Positions 62,929 to 64,000 of a DNA stretch of 64,000 nucleotides are shown one piece after another. A program made the translations under genes and the position numbers. The stretch is taken from the NCBI GenBank assembly GCA_963787415.1, contig CAWBCO010000007.1, positions 422,565-486,564 of the forward strand, given 5' to 3'. Numbering within the stretch: the first letter of the stretch is position 1; each line of letters begins with the position of its first letter. The notes below the pieces were generated by a model. It was not told where the DNA came from and ran no database searches. It worked only from the letters and a program-made list of their open reading frames with translations. This stretch comes from CAVUWL01 sp963787415 (GTDB taxonomy: Bacteria; Actinomycetota; Thermoleophilia; Solirubrobacterales; 70-9).

Positions 62929-63914
62929 GCGCCCTCGCCCCGACGCTTGAGGTGTTCTTCACCGAGCGCCTGATCCGCCAGCGCCAGGTCAGCCCCAACA
63001 CCGTTGCGGCCTACCGTGACACGATGCGGCTGTTGCTCAGCTTCGCCGCTGAGCGGCTTGGAAAGCAACCGTCCCAATTGGAAGTCGACGACCTCGGCGC
63101 CCCGCTCATTGGGGCCTTCCTCGACCACCTCGAGCGCGAGCGGGGCAACGGCGTGCGCACCCGCAACGCCCGTCTGGCAGCGATTCGATCCCTTTTTCGC
63201 TACGCGGCGCTGCGCCACCCCGAGCACGCCGCCGTGATCGAACGCGTGTTGGCGATCCCGCCGAAGCGTTTCGAGCGAAACCTCGTCACCTTCCTCAGCG
63301 AGGAGGAGGTCGCGGCGCTGCTCGCCGCCCCAGACCCAGCGACCTGGACGGGCCGGCGCGACCGCGCAATGTTGATGCTCGCCGCCCAGACGGGGCTGAG
63401 GGCATCGGAGTTGACGGGGCTCAGGTGCGCTGACGTTCACCTCGGCAGAGGTCCGCATGTCGACTGCCTGGGCAAGGGGAGAAAGCAGCGGATCACGCCG
63501 CTGACCTCCGCGACCGTGGCCGTCCTGCGCGTCTGGCTCGCCGAGCGCGGCGCCCAGGCAAAGGATCCGCTGTTCCCGACCCGCACCGGGGGGAGGCTCA
63601 GCCGTGACGGGTTGGAGCACCGGCTTGCCAAGCACACGGTGAGTGCCGCTCTAGCTTGCCCGTCGCTGGCAGAGAAGAGGGTGACGGCGCACGTGCTGCG
63701 CCACACCACCGCGATGCGGCTGCTGCAGGCCGGCGTCGACACCTCGGTGATCGCGCTCTGGCTCGGCCACGAGCAGGTCGAGACGACGCAGATCTATCTG
63801 CACGCGGACCTTGCGATCAAGGAACGGGCGCTCGCCAGGACCACACCAGCGGGCGCCAAGCCAGGTCGCTACCGGCCCCCGGACACCGTCCTCGCTTTCC
63901 TGGCTGCGCTTTGA
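62925..63914 (+). CDS. Tyrosine recombinase, third of trio (RitC-like)
   Basis: This 329-aa XerC/D-like recombinase has SPNTVAAYRDTMRLLLSFA in the core-binding domain, Arg in QTGLRASELTGLRCADV, HVLRHTTAMRLLQAGVD, His in LWLGHEQVETTQIYLHADL and the Tyr in the same block. Its stop falls within the first bases of the right inverted repeat, so the gene fills the element to its edge. Confidence 0.93.
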   Translation: MSALAPTLEVFFTERLIRQRQVSPNTVAAYRDTMRLLLSFAAERLGKQPSQLEVDDLGAPLIGAFLDHLERERGNGVRTRNARLAAIRSLFRYAALRHPEHAAVIERVLAIPPKRFERNLVTFLSEEEVAALLAAPDPATWTGRRDRAMLMLAAQTGLRASELTGLRCADVHLGRGPHVDCLGKGRKQRITPLTSATVAVLRVWLAERGAQAKDPLFPTRTGGRLSRDGLEHRLAKHTVSAALACPSLAEKRVTAHVLRHTTAMRLLQAGVDTSVIALWLGHEQVETTQIYLHADLAIKERALARTTPAGAKPGRYRPPDTVLAFLAAL

Positions 63915-63996
63915 TTATGCCGATCTCATCGGGGCGATCCCCGCCTGCAGAGCGGCGTTCCGGCAGCAGGTCGGCATAACGCGGAGGTCGGCATAA
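63912..63996 (-). repeat. Right terminal inverted repeat of RIT element
   Basis: Perfect reverse complement of 60646-60730 over 85 bp; outside, CTA with one mismatch continues the match. The third recombinase stops within it. Confidence 0.93.
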
Positions 63997-64000
63997 GTAG

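Larger units (their letters stand above)
60646..63996 (+). mobile_element. RIT (recombinase-in-trio) element, complete
   Basis: Three overlapping tyrosine recombinase genes in one direction lie between 85-bp perfect inverted repeats, total 3,351 bp. This is the layout described for RIT elements. All three genes keep their catalytic residues. It is inserted into the 3' part of the replication-relaxation-like gene. The right end lies four bases before the window end, so the target duplication cannot be checked fully. Confidence 0.9.

Overview
The window is G+C-rich DNA from an actinobacterium. The pstP-rodA-pbpA-pknB arrangement with a PASTA kinase, the frequent GTG/TTG starts with 4-bp ATGA/GTGA/TTGA overlaps, and the general character of the proteins suggest Actinomycetota, probably the Thermoleophilia (Solirubrobacterales-like) lineage. 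The lineage is an inference from protein resemblance, not a computed placement. Many genes carry a TAnnnT hexamer only 6-9 nt before the start codon, which points to widespread leaderless transcription.

Layout. 1-6.5 kb: cell-wall growth and Ser/Thr phosphosignalling (PP2C phosphatase, RodA/FtsW, class B PBP, PASTA kinase, Ddl). 6.5-10.6 kb (minus strand): a second kinase, then dedA-uppP-purM. 10.6-22.3 kb: an exopolysaccharide/glycan assembly cluster (CapD-like dehydratase, LytR_C protein, Wzy-like polymerase/ligase, Wzx-like flippase, three glycosyltransferases, a phosphoglycosyltransferase, GNAT and FemAB-like transferases). 22.3-26.1 kb: metF, a crotonase and a UDP-sugar dehydrogenase. 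26.2-28.2 kb: a complete IS1634-family element with 13-bp inverted repeats and a 6-bp target duplication. 28.4-35.6 kb: MFS exporter, TlpA-like thioredoxin, ABC-2 transporter with a LolA-like protein, and a Kup potassium transporter. 35.8-46.1 kb: a zone of gene decay (two secreted-protein relics, a broken LLM oxidoreductase, a broken VOC protein) mixed with intact small metabolic genes. 46.4-50.4 kb: PNPOx-like and OsmC proteins, tRNA-Ala(CGC), an acidic protein, a frameshifted IS110 element with a structured leader, and tRNA-Ala(UGC).

From 50.4 kb the DNA is accessory. A 3'-half tRNA-Val fragment and a repeated motif look like integration scars. They are followed by a compact locus (51.95-57.7 kb) of two convergent gene groups: queE-queD-small protein-trypsin-like protease (plus), and HhH DNA glycosylase-small Gly-rich protein-PfkB/nucleoside deoxyribosyltransferase fusion-queC-SagB-like nitroreductase (minus). 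There is no tRNA-guanine transglycosylase, QueF or CD-NTase nearby. This therefore does not look like queuosine synthesis, dpd DNA modification or standard type IV CBASS. It is the best candidate in the window for an undescribed system, possibly a 7-deazaguanine-based protein (or nucleic acid) modification pathway tied to a protease and a base-excision enzyme.

57.7-60.0 kb is mostly non-coding with sigma-factor and TetR relics. 60.1-64.0 kb holds a replication-relaxation-like gene whose end was overwritten by a complete RIT (recombinase-in-trio) element: three tandem tyrosine recombinases between 85-bp perfect inverted repeats.
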